Positions 1 through 9,919 of a DNA stretch of 64,000 nt are shown piece after piece (within the stretch, counting starts at the first letter, position 1; every line of letters begins with the position of its first letter). The position numbers and the translations under genes are program-made. Source of the stretch: Neorhizobium sp. NCHU2750 (lineage in GTDB: Bacteria > Pseudomonadota > Alphaproteobacteria > Rhizobiales > Rhizobiaceae); assembly GCF_003597675.1 (NCBI RefSeq), contig NZ_CP030827.1, forward strand, positions 3,903,501 to 3,967,500, given 5' to 3'. Under the pieces are notes generated by a model, which saw only the letters and a list, made by a program, of their open reading frames with translations, did not search any database and was not told the origin of the DNA.

Positions 1-806
1 TCGTAGAGCCGGATCAAATAGCCTTCCATATCGAGGTCTACCGAAAGCACGTCGCGGGTTGTGCCGGCAATATCGGTCACGATCGCAACATCCCGCTCAG
101 CCATCGCATTCATCAGGCTTGACTTGCCGGCGTTCGGCGCGCCGATGATCGCCACCTTGAAGCCGTTGCGTATGATCTCTGCAGATGCCGTCGCACGTGC
201 CGCCTGCGCCATTTCCGATGCAAGGACCTCAAGATCGACCGACACAAGGTCCATCGCCGACGAGGGAGCATCCTCCTCATCGGCAAAGTCCAGCTCGGCT
301 TCGATCATGGCCCGCGCATAAGTCAGGCGATCTGCCCAGCCCGTGTATCGCTGGGATACGACGCCGAAGCCGATCTGAAGTGCCAGCTTTCGCTGCATTT
401 CAGTCTCGGCCGATACGAGATCTGCGAGACCCTCTACCTCCACAAGATCCAAACGGCCATTTTCGAAGGCGCGCCGTGAGAATTCTCCGGCCTCAGCCTG
501 CCGAAGGCCTAGTTTGAGAAGGCTCTGGCCTATGGCGTTGACCACCGCCCGGCTGCCGTGAACCTGTAACTCCGCGCAATCCTCTCCAGTAAAAGAATTG
601 GGAGCGGAAAAATAAAGGACCAACCCTTCGTCCAGGAGATCACCGTTACGGCTCCGAATCTTTCTCAGTGATGCTGTGCGTGCAGATGGCACGCCACCGA
701 CGAGCGCTGTCAGTGCGGCGGCAGTCGCAGGGCCACTCACTCGTATGACGGCAATTCCAGCCGGAACTTGTCCGCTCGACAATGCAAAGATTGTTCCCTG
801 CGTCAT
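1..806 (-). CDS. mnmE: tRNA uridine-5-carboxymethylaminomethyl(34) synthesis GTPase MnmE (partial)
   Basis: This is the N-terminal 268 codons of MnmE (TrmE); the rest lies beyond the left edge. MnmE works with MnmG to install the cmnm5 modification on U34 of certain tRNAs, using GTP hydrolysis and a formyl-folate donor. The ATG at 806 opens with [13 protein letters not shown], the usual family start, followed by the folate-binding N-terminal domain. The inserted G domain begins near residue 216 with the P-loop GAPNAGKS at about residues 222-229, then the switch region DIAGTTRD. In rhizobia mnmE is normally followed by mnmG, rsmG and parAB, which would lie just left of this window. Truncation is due only to the window edge. 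Confidence 0.95.
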   Translation of the reverse strand, partial: MTQGTIFALSSGQVPAGIAVIRVSGPATAAALTALVGGVPSARTASLRKIRSRNGDLLDEGLVLYFSAPNSFTGEDCAELQVHGSRAVVNAIGQSLLKLGLRQAEAGEFSRRAFENGRLDLVEVEGLADLVSAETEMQRKLALQIGFGVVSQRYTGWADRLTYARAMIEAELDFADEEDAPSSAMDLVSVDLEVLASEMAQAARATASAEIIRNGFKVAIIGAPNAGKSSLMNAMAERDVAIVTDIAGTTRDVLSVDLDMEGYLIRLY

Positions 807-824
807 GATGCTGTGGCCTCGATA

Positions 825-862
825 TCCAAAAGACAAAAGGCGCCCGAAGAATCGAGCGCCTT
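825..862 (-). terminator. Intrinsic terminator downstream of rho
   Basis: On the minus strand the arms AAGGCGC (862-856) and GCGCCTT (843-837) enclose a 12-base loop and are followed by a T-rich stretch (TTGTCTTTT). It sits 30 bases past the rho stop codon and just before the mnmE start, so it probably insulates mnmE from rho transcription. Confidence 0.75.
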
Positions 863-891
863 GATAGATAGATCGTGAATCCGGCTAAGGA

Positions 892-2157
892 TTACGTATT
901 CATCGAGTCGAAGAAGTCACCATTGTTCTTGGTCTGCTTCAACTTGTCGATGAGGAATTCGATTGCGTCGGTCGTGCCCATCGGTGCCAGAATACGGCGG
1001 AGCACGAAGATCTTCTGCAGATCCTGGCGCGGAACAAGCAGGTCTTCCTTACGCGTGCCGGATTTGAGAATGTCCATCGCCGGGAAGATGCGCTTGTCGG
1101 CAACCTTGCGGTCGAGCACGATTTCGGAGTTGCCGGTACCCTTGAACTCTTCGAAGATGACTTCGTCCATGCGGCTGCCGGTATCGATGAGTGCCGTCGC
1201 GATGATCGTCAGCGAACCGCCCTCTTCAATATTGCGCGCGGCACCGAAGAAACGCTTCGGCCGCTGCAGCGCATTCGCATCCACACCACCGGTCAGAACC
1301 TTGCCGGAAGACGGAACGACCGTGTTATAGGCGCGACCGAGACGGGTGATCGAGTCGAGAAGGATAACGACATCACGCCCATGCTCGACAAGGCGCTTTG
1401 CCTTCTCGATCACCATCTCAGCGACCTGCACGTGACGCACTGCGGGTTCGTCGAAGGTCGAGGAAACCACTTCGCCCTTCACCGAGCGCTGCATGTCCGT
1501 CACTTCTTCCGGGCGTTCGTCGATCAAAAGCACGATCAGATAGCATTCCGGATGGTTCGCCGTGATCGAATGGGCGATATTCTGCAACAGCACGGTCTTA
1601 CCCGTGCGAGGAGGCGCAACGATCAGACCGCGCTGACCCTTGCCGAGCGGCGCCACCAGGTCGATCACGCGGGCAGACAGATCCTTCGACGTCGGGATGT
1701 CGAGTTCCATCTTGAAGCGCTCGTTCGGATAAAGCGGCGTCAGATTGTCGAAATGAACCTTGTGCCGGATCTTCTCCGGATCGTCGAAATTGATCGTATT
1801 GACCTTGAGCAGGGCGAAATAGCGTTCGCCTTCCTTCGGGCCGCGGATCGGACCTTCCACCGTGTCGCCGGTCTTCAGCGAGAAGCGGCGGATCTGCGAG
1901 GGAGAAATATAGATGTCGTCCGGGCCCGGAAGGTAGTTCGCGTTGGCCGAACGAAGGAAGCCGAAACCGTCCTGCAGAACTTCGACGACGCCCTCGCCAA
2001 TGATCTCCACATCCTGACTTGCCAGAACCTTCAGGATTGCAAACATCAGCTCCTGCTTGCGCATCGTGCTGGCGTTTTCGACCTCCAGCGACTCTGCGAA
2101 GGTCAGCAAATCAGTCGGAGATTTGCTCTTGAGTTCTTGAAGCTTCATTTCAGCCAT
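892..2157 (-). CDS. rho: Transcription termination factor Rho
   Basis: Rho is a hexameric RNA helicase that ends transcription at C-rich sites. The 421-residue protein has the full family length. It carries the N-terminal SAP-like helical part (1-50), a cold-shock-type RNA-binding domain (about 54-125, with the motif DGFGFLRS), and the RecA-like ATPase core with Walker A APPRTGKT at about 181-188 and the [13 protein letters not shown] segment. The ATG at 2157 starts [10 protein letters not shown] as in other alphaproteobacteria. It lies downstream of hemE-hemJ on the same strand, with a 184-base gap before it that can hold its own promoter and leader; Rho is often autoregulated there, although I see no diagnostic site. 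Confidence 0.98.
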   Translation of the reverse strand: MAEMKLQELKSKSPTDLLTFAESLEVENASTMRKQELMFAILKVLASQDVEIIGEGVVEVLQDGFGFLRSANANYLPGPDDIYISPSQIRRFSLKTGDTVEGPIRGPKEGERYFALLKVNTINFDDPEKIRHKVHFDNLTPLYPNERFKMELDIPTSKDLSARVIDLVAPLGKGQRGLIVAPPRTGKTVLLQNIAHSITANHPECYLIVLLIDERPEEVTDMQRSVKGEVVSSTFDEPAVRHVQVAEMVIEKAKRLVEHGRDVVILLDSITRLGRAYNTVVPSSGKVLTGGVDANALQRPKRFFGAARNIEEGGSLTIIATALIDTGSRMDEVIFEEFKGTGNSEIVLDRKVADKRIFPAMDILKSGTRKEDLLVPRQDLQKIFVLRRILAPMGTTDAIEFLIDKLKQTKNNGDFFDSMNT

Positions 2158-2341
2158 GAAGGGGAGACCACTTAAGAAAAATAAAGGGAAAGATGGGCGT
2201 GTGGGTGAGAAGTTCGCTACCGCGGAGACATATCCGGGGACAACGACAGGTTACACGCATGCCACGAGATGGAGGTGGCGAGAAAATAGCGATTCCCCAA
2301 TCAGCCCGCAAGGGGCATCTGAATAAAAAGCGCAATACCTC

Positions 2342-2887
2342 TCAGAACGGCTTCACGATGACGAGGATGACGATGACAATCATCAGGATCGTCGGCACCT
2401 CGTTCCATATTCTCCAATAGCTTGCCGCCCCGCGCGGGCGGTCTGCGGCAAAATCGCGGACTGCACGGCTGAAGAACATATGCACCGCTGTCAGCCCCAC
2501 CACCATAGCAATCTTGAGATGCAGCCAACCGCCTTGGAAACCGTAGATGTCCCACGCGAGATAGAGCCCCAGAACCCAGCTGACCATCATGGCGGGGTTC
2601 ATGATCACCTTCAGGAGCCGCCGTTCCATCATCTTGAAGGTTTCCGACCGGTCCGATCCTATCTCCGCATCGGTGTGATAGATGAACAGTCGCGGCAGAT
2701 ACAGCAGCCCCGCCATCCAGGACATCACCGCAATCACGTGAAACGCCTTCACGTAGAGGAAGAAATCGTCCGGCTGAAGCACATAGGTGCCCCCAAGGAT
2801 CAGCAGGAATACCGCAAGCGCAATGAAAGCCCGCGTCTTCGCCTTCGCGCCGGCATCCTTTGGCCCCGATCCGTCATGCGGTGACAT
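2342..2887 (-). CDS. hemJ: Protoporphyrinogen IX oxidase HemJ (UPF0093 membrane protein)
   Basis: HemJ oxidises protoporphyrinogen IX to protoporphyrin IX, the penultimate step of heme synthesis, in the inner membrane. The 181-residue protein has four to five hydrophobic segments, the N-terminal [20 protein letters not shown] stretch with the conserved His and Trp, and the [16 protein letters not shown] segment typical of the family. I chose the ATG at 2887 because it follows a purine-rich AGGGGGCAG and overlaps the hemE stop by 14 bases; an in-frame upstream start at 2926 would run deeper into hemE. The hemE-hemJ pair implies co-expression of two heme steps. Confidence 0.93.
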   Translation of the reverse strand: MSPHDGSGPKDAGAKAKTRAFIALAVFLLILGGTYVLQPDDFFLYVKAFHVIAVMSWMAGLLYLPRLFIYHTDAEIGSDRSETFKMMERRLLKVIMNPAMMVSWVLGLYLAWDIYGFQGGWLHLKIAMVVGLTAVHMFFSRAVRDFAADRPRGAASYWRIWNEVPTILMIVIVILVIVKPF

Positions 2888-3908
2888 CGGCCTGCCCCCT
2901 GACGCGCCTGACAAGAGCTGCAACATTCTCCGGATCCGCCTCCGGCGTGATGCCGTGGCCGAGGTTGAAGATCAGCGGACCGTGACCGAGAGCCTGAAGG
3001 ATCGCATCGATGCCATCGGTCAAAGCCCGGCCGCCCGCCACAACCCGCATCGGATCGAGATTACCCTGAACCGGGCCTTCCTTCTGCAGCTCGACCGCAA
3101 AGGACAGAGGCACGCTCCAGTCGAGCCCGATCGCATCCGCGCCGGTCTTCTGCCGATAATGGCGCAGGTTCATCCCCGCGCCCTTGGCAAAGGCGATGAT
3201 ACGCGCCTGAGGCCGCTGGCTGCGGACGATCTCGATCATCCTGGCAACCGGCTTGATCGCGAAGTCTTCGAACTCCTCCTCTCCGAGCACGCCTGCCCAC
3301 GAATCGAAGATCTGCACCGCATCGGCACCGGCGTCGATCTGGGCGATCAGATATTCGGCGGAGATTTCTGCAAGAAAAGCCAGCAGATATTCAAGTGTTG
3401 CCCGATCGCGATAGCCGAACAGACGTGCAGGCGCCTGATCCGGTGTGCCATGACCGGCAATCATATAGGTTGCTACCGTCCAGGGCGCCCCGCAGAAGCC
3501 GAGCAGCGCCGTTTCCGGAGGGAGTTCATCTCTCAAGCGCCGAACCGTCTCTATGACCGGTGACAGATGCTTCAGCGCGCCATCGTTTTTCAAGGCTCGG
3601 ATACCCGCCGCGTCGATCGGGTCCATCTGAGGCCCTTCGCCGGGCGTAAAACGCACATTCCGCTTCAGTGCATCCGGTATGACCAGAATATCCGAAAACA
3701 GGATGGCCGCATCGAAACCGTAACGCCTGATCGGCTGGAGCGTAACCTCGACTGCCAGATCAGGCCTGTAACAGAGATCGAGGAAACCGCCTGCCTCTGC
3801 GCGCGTTGCCCTGTATTCCGGCAGGTAACGTCCTGCCTGCCTCATGAGCCAGAGAGGTGGCGGCGTTATCGTCTTGCCCTCGAGCACCTCAACGATCTTG
3901 CGTCGCAT
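2874..3908 (-). CDS. hemE: Uroporphyrinogen decarboxylase
   Basis: HemE decarboxylates uroporphyrinogen III to coproporphyrinogen III in the cytoplasm. The 344-residue protein has the family hallmarks: [18 protein letters not shown] near the start, the substrate-binding [14 protein letters not shown] segment, [16 protein letters not shown], and the C-terminal [17 protein letters not shown] prefer the ATG at 3908; a TTG at 3917 in the same frame also has a plausible ribosome site (GAGGG) and would add three residues. hemE abuts the putative chromosomal origin on its 5' side, the conserved position in Caulobacter and rhizobia. Confidence 0.97.
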   Translation of the reverse strand: MRRKIVEVLEGKTITPPPLWLMRQAGRYLPEYRATRAEAGGFLDLCYRPDLAVEVTLQPIRRYGFDAAILFSDILVIPDALKRNVRFTPGEGPQMDPIDAAGIRALKNDGALKHLSPVIETVRRLRDELPPETALLGFCGAPWTVATYMIAGHGTPDQAPARLFGYRDRATLEYLLAFLAEISAEYLIAQIDAGADAVQIFDSWAGVLGEEEFEDFAIKPVARMIEIVRSQRPQARIIAFAKGAGMNLRHYRQKTGADAIGLDWSVPLSFAVELQKEGPVQGNLDPMRVVAGGRALTDGIDAILQALGHGPLIFNLGHGITPEADPENVAALVRRVRGQADVTA

Positions 3909-4147
3909 GGCTACCAATATCGATCCCTCATATAAAAAATCTAATTTCTAAAAGGTTTCTATTTCTTAGACTCGGTGGGTATCAAGGATTAAAGTCGGTT
4001 CACAGATTAACCAGTCGCCGTTGCGCTTCGTGGATGTGATCGCATAATCTCCAGAGCAGAGCGGGGATTATGCTTTGAGGATCGAATTTTCCTTTTGAAT
4101 TCAGCCTCATAGGCGAGAGGTCGATCAACGATTTTTGATGAACAACA

Positions 4148-4156
4148 TGTGGATAA
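4148..4156 (-). promoter_or_regulatory. DnaA box, exact TTATCCACA
   Basis: An exact match to the consensus DnaA box, read on the minus strand, within the hemE/DUF299 intergenic region. A second box with one mismatch lies 18 bases further on in the opposite orientation. Confidence 0.85.
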
Positions 4157-4174
4157 CTTTGGACGCCATGATCT

Positions 4175-4183
4175 TTATCCACG
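4175..4183 (+). promoter_or_regulatory. DnaA box TTATCCACG (one mismatch)
   Basis: Matches the consensus in eight of nine positions. It is inverted relative to the perfect box at 4148-4156, in the middle of the putative origin. Confidence 0.7.
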
Positions 4184-4319
4184 CAAATCACATCCGGCTC
4201 GTTCAGCAATCTGATCAAATGCTCGCTGTGGAGAACTCGGCAGTTTTCCAAGGCCCGATCCCCGGCGGACGGAACTCCGGTCGCCTGTCCCGACTTATCA
4301 ACAGACGGTAAAGAATAGC

Positions 4320-5141
4320 GTGGAGAACCGGAAAAATTTCTTCCACTTGCACCTGGTTTCTGACTCGACAGGGGAGACCTTGATCTCGGCCGGCAGGGCC
4401 GCGGCGGCACAGTTTCAGAACAGCTATGCCCTCGAACATGTGTATCCGCTGATCAGAAACCGCAAACAGTTGGCAAAGGTGCTGGACGCGATCGATGCCG
4501 AACCCGGCATCGTCCTCTACACCATTGTCGATCAGGATCTTGCGTCGCTGATCGATTTGCGCTGCCGTGAAATGGGGGTTCCCTGTGTCAGCGTCCTTGA
4601 ACCCGTGATCACGCTGTTTCAGGCCTTCCTCGGCGCGCCGTCACGCCGTCGCGTCGGTGCCCAGCATGCGCTGAACGAAGAATATTTTGCCCGCATCGAG
4701 GCGCTGAACTTCGCCATGGATCACGACGATGGCCAGATGCCGGAAACCTACGACGAAGCCGACGTGGTGCTGATCGGGATCAGTCGCACATCCAAGACGC
4801 CCACCAGCATCTATCTCGCCAATCGTGGTATCAAGACTGCGAATATCCCGATCGTACCCGGGGTCGAATTGCCTGCTTCGCTTTATCTCGCAACCCGTCC
4901 GCTGATCGTCGGCCTGATCGCCACCACCGATCGCATTTCCCAGGTACGCGAAAACCGCGAGCTCGGCAGCTCCCAGGGCCTCGATCGCAATACCTATACG
5001 GACCGGGCCAGCATCAACGAGGAATTGAAATACGCGAGATCGCTATGTGCCCGTAACAACTGGCCGATCATCGATGTATCAAGGCGCTCCATCGAGGAGA
5101 CGGCAGCGGCGATTCTTGCGCTGCGTCCAAGGCTCAGATAA
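4320..5141 (+). CDS. Pyruvate, phosphate dikinase / PEP synthase regulatory protein (DUF299)
   Basis: This bifunctional kinase/pyrophosphorylase family turns pyruvate phosphate dikinase (PpdK) or PEP synthase off by ADP-dependent phosphorylation and on by phosphorolysis. The 273-residue protein has the family signature [10 protein letters not shown] at 11-20 and the unusual P-loop GISRTSKT at 153-160. Rhizobia carry PpdK, so this is more likely the PpdK-type regulator than PpsR, but the target is not shown here. The start is a GTG at 4320; no in-frame ATG precedes the conserved motif. It is the homologue of the RP001 gene that flanks the Caulobacter origin, and it heads the maf-aroE-coaE-dnaQ run, 24 bases before maf. 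Confidence 0.93.
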   Translation: MENRKNFFHLHLVSDSTGETLISAGRAAAAQFQNSYALEHVYPLIRNRKQLAKVLDAIDAEPGIVLYTIVDQDLASLIDLRCREMGVPCVSVLEPVITLFQAFLGAPSRRRVGAQHALNEEYFARIEALNFAMDHDDGQMPETYDEADVVLIGISRTSKTPTSIYLANRGIKTANIPIVPGVELPASLYLATRPLIVGLIATTDRISQVRENRELGSSQGLDRNTYTDRASINEELKYARSLCARNNWPIIDVSRRSIEETAAAILALRPRLR

Positions 5142-5165
5142 GCGGATCATCATCACAATCTGGAG

Positions 5166-5765
5166 ATGGTAGCCGACGTGTCCCTTGTTCTTGCCTCGTC
5201 CAGCCCGTTTAGGCGCATGCTCATGGAAAACGCCGGCCTGAAATTCGAATGGCAGGCGGCCGAAATCGACGAGCGGACAATCGAAGCTTCGATAGAGGAA
5301 AGAAGCCCCGATAAGGTGGCTATCGTGCTGGCCGGTGCCAAGGCGCTGGATGTCTCTCGCCACTTTCCGTCTGCACTCGTCATCGGTTCAGACCAGACGA
5401 TGTCGCTCGGCGATCGGGTCTATCACAAGGCGGCGGACAGGGCAGGCGCGAAGGATACGCTGATGTCGCTCTCCGGACGTACCCATCGCCTGAACAGCGC
5501 GGTGGTCATCGCCCGCGATGGACAGATTATCTGGGAACATGTGTCCCATGCGCTGTTGACTGCCCGCGTCTTCAATGAGGATTTTGTCGAACGCTATCTC
5601 GATCGCGTCGGCGACAAGGCCTTGACCAGCGTCGGTGCCTACCAGCTGGAAGGGGAGGGCATCCAGCTGTTCTCGTCCATCGACGGGGATTATTTTACAA
5701 TCCTCGGCCTGCCCATGCTGCCTCTCCTGGCGGAACTGCGTAATCTGCGAGCGATCGATGCCTGA
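5166..5765 (+). CDS. maf: Maf family nucleoside triphosphate pyrophosphatase
   Basis: Maf proteins hydrolyse dTTP/UTP or modified nucleotides to monophosphates and are thought to clean the nucleotide pool; some affect septum formation. The 199-residue protein has the signature [12 protein letters not shown] near the N-terminus, the [11 protein letters not shown] segment, the catalytic region [11 protein letters not shown], and the C-terminal [25 protein letters not shown]. The last eight bases overlap the aroE start, indicating translational coupling. Which Maf subfamily (YhdE or YceF type) it belongs to is not certain by eye. Confidence 0.95.
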   Translation: MVADVSLVLASSSPFRRMLMENAGLKFEWQAAEIDERTIEASIEERSPDKVAIVLAGAKALDVSRHFPSALVIGSDQTMSLGDRVYHKAADRAGAKDTLMSLSGRTHRLNSAVVIARDGQIIWEHVSHALLTARVFNEDFVERYLDRVGDKALTSVGAYQLEGEGIQLFSSIDGDYFTILGLPMLPLLAELRNLRAIDA

Positions 5766-6618
5766 CTCTCACCGTATAAATGCCCCGGCAGCCTTCGTGA
5801 CCGGCTGGCCGATCAAGCATTCCCGTTCGCCGATCATTCATGGTTATTGGCTGAAACACTATGGGCTTCAGGGAAGCTACGATCCCGTTGCCGTGACGCC
5901 CGAGGATTTCGCATGCTTCATCACATCCCTGAAGGAAGGCACTTCGGGTTTTGTCGGCGGAAATGTCACGATCCCCCACAAGGAGGCCGCCTGCCTTCTC
6001 GCCGACCATCTCGACGAACTGGCCAGCGAAATTGGCGCAGCCAACACGCTATGGCGCGAGGATGGAAGGATTTACGCCACCAACACGGATGGCTACGGCT
6101 TCGTGTCCAATCTCGACCATCAGGTTCCCGGCTGGGACAAGGCGGATCGGGCGGTCATCCTTGGTGCCGGCGGTGCAAGCCGGGCAGTCGTCCAGTCGGT
6201 TCGCGACCGCGGTGTGAAAGAGATTCATATCGTCAATCGCACCATGCCGCGTGCGAGGGAACTGGCAGACCGGTTCGGCAAGAGCATCCACGCCCATGGT
6301 CTACCCGCGCTGGCCGAGGTCGTGCAGGGCGCCGGCCTGTTCATCAACACAACCTCGCTCGGCATGGACGGGCTTGAATCGATCGACATCGATTTCTCGG
6401 AAATGGCCACAGGCGCACTGGTGACGGATATCGTCTATGTGCCGCTGGAGACGCCGATCCTCAGACAGGCACGGGAGCAGGGTTATGCAACCGCCGACGG
6501 TTTGGGAATGCTTTTGCATCAGGCCGTTCCTGGGTTTGAAAAATGGTTCGGCACGCGCCCCGAGGTCGATGAAACGCTACGTCAGCTTATCGTCGACGAT
6601 ATCAAGGTAGAGCCATGA
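5758..6618 (+). CDS. aroE: Shikimate 5-dehydrogenase
   Basis: AroE reduces 3-dehydroshikimate to shikimate with NADPH in the aromatic amino acid pathway. The 286-residue protein has the substrate-binding [13 protein letters not shown] near the start, the catalytic Lys in [10 protein letters not shown], the NADP-binding glycine motif [11 protein letters not shown] and the C-terminal [16 protein letters not shown] chose the ATG at 5758, which overlaps the maf stop by eight bases and gives [10 protein letters not shown]. The stop overlaps coaE by four bases (ATGA). Confidence 0.97.
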   Translation: MPDSHRINAPAAFVTGWPIKHSRSPIIHGYWLKHYGLQGSYDPVAVTPEDFACFITSLKEGTSGFVGGNVTIPHKEAACLLADHLDELASEIGAANTLWREDGRIYATNTDGYGFVSNLDHQVPGWDKADRAVILGAGGASRAVVQSVRDRGVKEIHIVNRTMPRARELADRFGKSIHAHGLPALAEVVQGAGLFINTTSLGMDGLESIDIDFSEMATGALVTDIVYVPLETPILRQAREQGYATADGLGMLLHQAVPGFEKWFGTRPEVDETLRQLIVDDIKVEP

Positions 6619-7220
6619 TCCTGATTGGTCTGACCGGCTCCATAGGCATGGGCAAGTCGACCACGGCCGGCATGTTCAAGGCGCTCGGCATACCGGTCAA
6701 TGATTCCGATGCCGTTGTGCACGATCTCTACCGGACCGATGCGGTTGAGCCGGTCGGCTCAGCCTTTCCGGGAACGGTCCGAGACGGCGAAATCGATCGC
6801 GCCGAACTGTCGCGCCAGCTTGTCGATCGACCGGGTGGTTTCAAGCTCTTGGAATCCATCGTCCATCCTCTGGTCCGCGAGCGCGAGAGACGGTTCATCG
6901 CGGCGCAGCGTGCCGCGGGCGCCGATATTGTCGTTCTCGACATACCGCTGCTTTTCGAGACCGGGAGCGAGGATCGCGTGGACACTATTGTCGTCGTGAC
7001 CTGCGATCCACAGATACAGAGGCAGCGTGTTCTTGCCAGGCCGGGCATGAGCGAGGAAAAATTCCGGCTGATCCTCGATCGCCAGATGCCTGATTCGCAA
7101 AAGCGGGCCCGCGCAGATTTCCTGATCGACACCGGCCACGGCCTCGAAGCGGCAAAGCAGCGGGTGGAAGAGATTATCGGCCTTCTGCGGTCGGGACTAC
7201 GGAGCGAGAGAAATGCGTGA
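6615..7220 (+). CDS. coaE: Dephospho-CoA kinase
   Basis: CoaE phosphorylates the ribose 3'-OH of dephospho-CoA, the last step of coenzyme A synthesis. The 201-residue protein starts [16 protein letters not shown], placing the P-loop at residues 8-16, followed by the SDAVVHDLY segment and the family motif [11 protein letters not shown] with the conserved Asp. It overlaps aroE by ATGA and dnaQ by eight bases, so it is probably co-translated. A second CoA gene, coaA, is found at 46.2 kb. Confidence 0.97.
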   Translation: MILIGLTGSIGMGKSTTAGMFKALGIPVNDSDAVVHDLYRTDAVEPVGSAFPGTVRDGEIDRAELSRQLVDRPGGFKLLESIVHPLVRERERRFIAAQRAAGADIVVLDIPLLFETGSEDRVDTIVVVTCDPQIQRQRVLARPGMSEEKFRLILDRQMPDSQKRARADFLIDTGHGLEAAKQRVEEIIGLLRSGLRSERNA

Positions 7221-7923
7221 AATCATTTTCGATACGGAAACCACCGGTCTTGAATCTAAGCAGGACAGGGTGATCGAAATCGGTGGTGTGGAACTGGTGA
7301 ACCATTTCCCCACCGGCAGGACGCTGCATCTCTATATCAATCCTGGCGACCGCAAGATTCATCCGGACGCCTTGGCTGTGCACGGCATCACCGAGGAATT
7401 CCTCAAGGACAAACCGCCATTTGCTGCGGTTGCCCAGGAGATCATAGATTTTTTCGACGGGGCGAAGTGGGTGGCGCATAACGCCAACTTCGACATGGGC
7501 TTCATCAATGCGGAGTTTGACCGGTTGGGTCTGCCGCCGGTATCCGCCGAGCATGTGGTCGATACGCTGGCTTTGGCCCGCCGCAAGCATCCGATGGGCC
7601 CGAATTCCCTCGATGCGCTCTGCCGCCGCTACGGCATCGACAACGCACACCGTACCAAGCACGGCGCGCTTCTCGACTCCGAGCTTCTCGCGGAAGTCTA
7701 TATCGAGATGAATGGCGGCCGTCAGGCCGCATTGGGCCTGGTTGGCACAGAGCAGGCTGTCGTTGAAACCGAAGCGGAAGAGGATGTGGTTGTCAGCAGC
7801 CACATTCGGCCGCGGGCATTGCCGAGCCGACTGAAGGAGGATGATCGGGCTGCCCATGCGGCGATGCTTGCCTCGATGAAGGGCAAGGCAATCTGGCAGA
7901 AATACAGGCCCGAAGACGGCTGA
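7213..7923 (+). CDS. dnaQ: DNA polymerase III epsilon subunit (3'-5' proofreading exonuclease)
   Basis: DnaQ supplies proofreading to the replicative polymerase. The 236-residue protein shows the DEDDh exonuclease motifs: IIFDTETTGLE at 4-14 (catalytic Asp and Glu), VAHNANFDMGFI (second Asp), and the C-terminal AHRTKHGALLDSELLAEVY with His and Asp. A C-terminal tail with basic residues should carry the polymerase-binding segment. It is the last gene of the origin-proximal rightward run and is followed by a strong terminator at 7965-7996. Confidence 0.97.
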   Translation: MREIIFDTETTGLESKQDRVIEIGGVELVNHFPTGRTLHLYINPGDRKIHPDALAVHGITEEFLKDKPPFAAVAQEIIDFFDGAKWVAHNANFDMGFINAEFDRLGLPPVSAEHVVDTLALARRKHPMGPNSLDALCRRYGIDNAHRTKHGALLDSELLAEVYIEMNGGRQAALGLVGTEQAVVETEAEEDVVVSSHIRPRALPSRLKEDDRAAHAAMLASMKGKAIWQKYRPEDG

Positions 7924-7964
7924 ACCGAAGGGGCTTGATCAGCCCGCCATCGGTAGAGAACAAG

Positions 7965-7996
7965 AAAAAGCCCCGCGGTTTAGGCGGGGCTTTTTT
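7965..7996 (+). terminator. Bidirectional intrinsic terminator between dnaQ and secB
   Basis: Arms AAAAAGCCCCGC and GCGGGGCTTTTTT flank a short loop. A-run and T-run on both sides allow termination of dnaQ (plus) and secB (minus), which converge here. Confidence 0.9.
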
Positions 7997-8003
7997 CGTC
8001 TTG

Positions 8004-8480
8004 TCAGCTGTTGAGCGGCTGAACCTGGGCGCGGGTCTGTTCCTCGGCCATGCGCTGAGAAAACATCTGCGCGAAATCGATCGGGTCGATCATCAGCGGC
8101 GGGAAGCCGCCATTGCGGGTCACGTCTGCGACGATCTGGCGCGCGAACGGGAACAGCAGGCGCGGGCATTCGATGAACAGAACTGGCAGCATGTGTTCCT
8201 GCGGGAAACCGGTGATGCGGAACACGCCACCATAGACGAGCTCGGTGGCGAAAACCACCTTGTCGCCATCCTTGGCTTCGGCGTTCAACGACAGAACGAC
8301 GTCGAAATCGTTTTCGGACAGCGGGTTGGCGTTGACGTTGACACCGATATTGATGTTCGGAGCCTTGTCACGCGCCTGCAAAGAGCGCGGTGCACCCGGA
8401 TTTTCGAAGGAAAGGTCCTTGGTATATTGGGCGAGAATGTTGATCGAAGGGCTCGCCGACTGCGTGTTTTCGTCTGCCAT
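8004..8480 (-). CDS. secB: Protein-export chaperone SecB
   Basis: SecB keeps precursors unfolded and delivers them to SecA. The 158-residue protein has the family core [18 protein letters not shown] near residues 14-31, the acidic SecA-binding strand region, and the conserved [37 protein letters not shown] block. It converges on dnaQ, with a shared terminator 8 bases past its stop, and precedes fxsA on the same strand across a 77-base gap. The position beside dnaQ and a Tim44-like gene is standard in alphaproteobacteria. Confidence 0.97.
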   Translation of the reverse strand: MADENTQSASPSINILAQYTKDLSFENPGAPRSLQARDKAPNINIGVNVNANPLSENDFDVVLSLNAEAKDGDKVVFATELVYGGVFRITGFPQEHMLPVLFIECPRLLFPFARQIVADVTRNGGFPPLMIDPIDFAQMFSQRMAEEQTRAQVQPLNS

Positions 8481-8557
8481 GGAATATCCTCAGGACTTGT
8501 GCGTTGAGGCCGTCTAACATCTCGCCTATTCGCTTACAACCCGTATGGTCTTGCACG

Positions 8558-9094
8558 TCAGTCGCGATCTCGATCGATCCCTTTCGACCAGGGTGAGGAT
8601 GGCTTGCCGTTGGACGTCCGGTGAAACTCGCCTTCATCGAGATCCACGACCTTGTCTGCGCCGCCGGATGAGCCTTTCGGTGGTTCCGACCCATTGTCCG
8701 GGCCGCGCCGGCGACCGGTGCGACTGGCCGAGCCGATTATCACGATGCGCCGGCCGATGATCGTCCAGAGAAAACGCCGGACGAATGGGACGAATAGCGC
8801 GAGGCCGATGAGATCGGTCAGGAAACCGGGCAGAAGCAACAATATTCCAGCCACCACGATCATCGCGCCATCGATCAGGGAACTCGGTGGCACCTGCCCC
8901 TGCTGGCTTTGCTGGGAAAGTGTCCTCAAAAGATGAAGGCCCTGGCTGCGCATCAGGAAGGCACCGAGCAGACTGGTGAGAATGACGAGGGCCAGCGTCC
9001 ATCCGACGCCGATCACGCTGCCGACGAGAACGAAGCCGGCAATTTCGGCCAGCGGCCAGGCGAGCAATATGACAAGAGCAAAAATCGGGCGCAT
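8558..9094 (-). CDS. fxsA: FxsA family inner-membrane protein
   Basis: FxsA in E. coli is a cytoplasmic-membrane protein whose overproduction relieves phage T7 exclusion by F plasmids; its physiological role is unclear. The 178-residue protein has four hydrophobic segments within residues 1-115, including the PLAEIAGFVLVGSVIGVGW segment and GILLLLPGFLTDLIGLALFVP, which is the family signature. The last 60 residues are a hydrophilic, low-complexity tail, likely cytoplasmic. It is divergent from the Tim44-like gene across 120 bases. Confidence 0.9.
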   Translation of the reverse strand: MRPIFALVILLAWPLAEIAGFVLVGSVIGVGWTLALVILTSLLGAFLMRSQGLHLLRTLSQQSQQGQVPPSSLIDGAMIVVAGILLLLPGFLTDLIGLALFVPFVRRFLWTIIGRRIVIIGSASRTGRRRGPDNGSEPPKGSSGGADKVVDLDEGEFHRTSNGKPSSPWSKGIDRDRD

Positions 9095-9214
9095 GATCCA
9101 ATCATCGATGAACGGGGCAGCTTCTCGGTCTCACACCTTCTCTATTTGAAGATGCCTTAATGCAGACTATATGATGAAGAGCATTCAACTTTTAAACGGT
9201 AACCGCGGGTTAAG

Positions 9215-9919
9215 ATGGGCTCCAACGACTTCATTACACTCTTTTTCCTTGTCGCCGCTGTCCTGATTTTTCTGCAACTGCGCAGTGTTCTGGGCCGGCG
9301 GACGGGAAACGAGAAACCGCCATTCGATTCCTATAGCCCGCGGGATGTGGCTAAAAGCCCCGTGCCGGCAACGGATGACGGAAAGGTCGTGACCCTGCCG
9401 CGTCGCGATACCCCGGAAGACGACCCGCGTTTTGCCGATGCCGACGCCATGGCTCAGCCGGGCAGCGATCTCAACGAATCGCTGAAGGCGTTGATCAGGT
9501 CCGACGCCTCCTTCAACCCGAAGGAATTCTTGAACGGCGCCAAGATGGCTTATGAAATGATCGTGATGGCTTTTGCCGATGGCGATCGCAAGACGCTGAA
9601 GGGCCTTCTGTCCAAGGAAGTGTTCGACGGATTCGAGGCCGCCATCCGCGAGCGTGAAACGCGGGGCGAGGTGGTCAAGTCCACTTTCGTCGGCATCGAC
9701 AAGGCAGCGATCACCCAGGCCGGGCTCAAGCAGTCCGAGGCGCAGGTTACCGTTCGTATCGTCAGCCAGCTGATTTCCGCCACCTTCGACAAGGCCGGCA
9801 AGCTGATCGACGGTGACCAGGAAACGGTAGCCGAAGTGACCGACATCTGGACCTTTGCGCGCGATGTCCGCTCGAAGGATCCGAACTGGAAACTGATCGC
9901 CACCGAATCCGAACAATGA
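9215..9919 (+). CDS. Tim44/TimA family membrane-anchored adaptor protein
   Basis: This is a bacterial homologue of mitochondrial Tim44, the adaptor that recruits Hsp70 to the import channel; the bacterial proteins are membrane-anchored and their function is not settled. The 234-residue protein has one N-terminal membrane segment (about residues 5-22, ITLFFLVAAVLIFLQL), a polar linker to about 80, and the Tim44-like domain from about 95 on, with FLNGAKMAYEMIVMAFADGD and the terminal DPNWKLIATESEQ. It overlaps mltA by four bases (ATGA), so its product and the transglycosylase are made together. Confidence 0.9.
   Translation: MGSNDFITLFFLVAAVLIFLQLRSVLGRRTGNEKPPFDSYSPRDVAKSPVPATDDGKVVTLPRRDTPEDDPRFADADAMAQPGSDLNESLKALIRSDASFNPKEFLNGAKMAYEMIVMAFADGDRKTLKGLLSKEVFDGFEAAIRERETRGEVVKSTFVGIDKAAITQAGLKQSEAQVTVRIVSQLISATFDKAGKLIDGDQETVAEVTDIWTFARDVRSKDPNWKLIATESEQ

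Larger units (their letters stand above)
3918..4319. other. oriC: Putative chromosomal replication origin (oriC)
   Basis: This 400-base segment has no gene and separates leftward hemE from the rightward DUF299 gene. About 3920-3990 is distinctly AT-rich in a GC-rich genome, as expected of a duplex unwinding element. DnaA-box-like 9-mers: TTATCCACA exactly (minus strand, 4148-4156), TTATCCACG (plus, 4175-4183), TTCTCCACA (minus, 4227-4235) and TTATCAACA (plus, 4295-4303), the last three with one mismatch each. One GANTC methylation site (GACTC, 3969-3973) lies in the AT-rich part. Known context: alphaproteobacterial origins such as Caulobacter Cori lie between hemE and the RP001/DUF299 gene. 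Function is inferred from this context plus the boxes. Confidence 0.85.

Noticed and set aside
2731..2746. TCACGTGAAAC half-site inside hemJ as parS
   Set aside because: The left half does not match; 11 of 16 in total.
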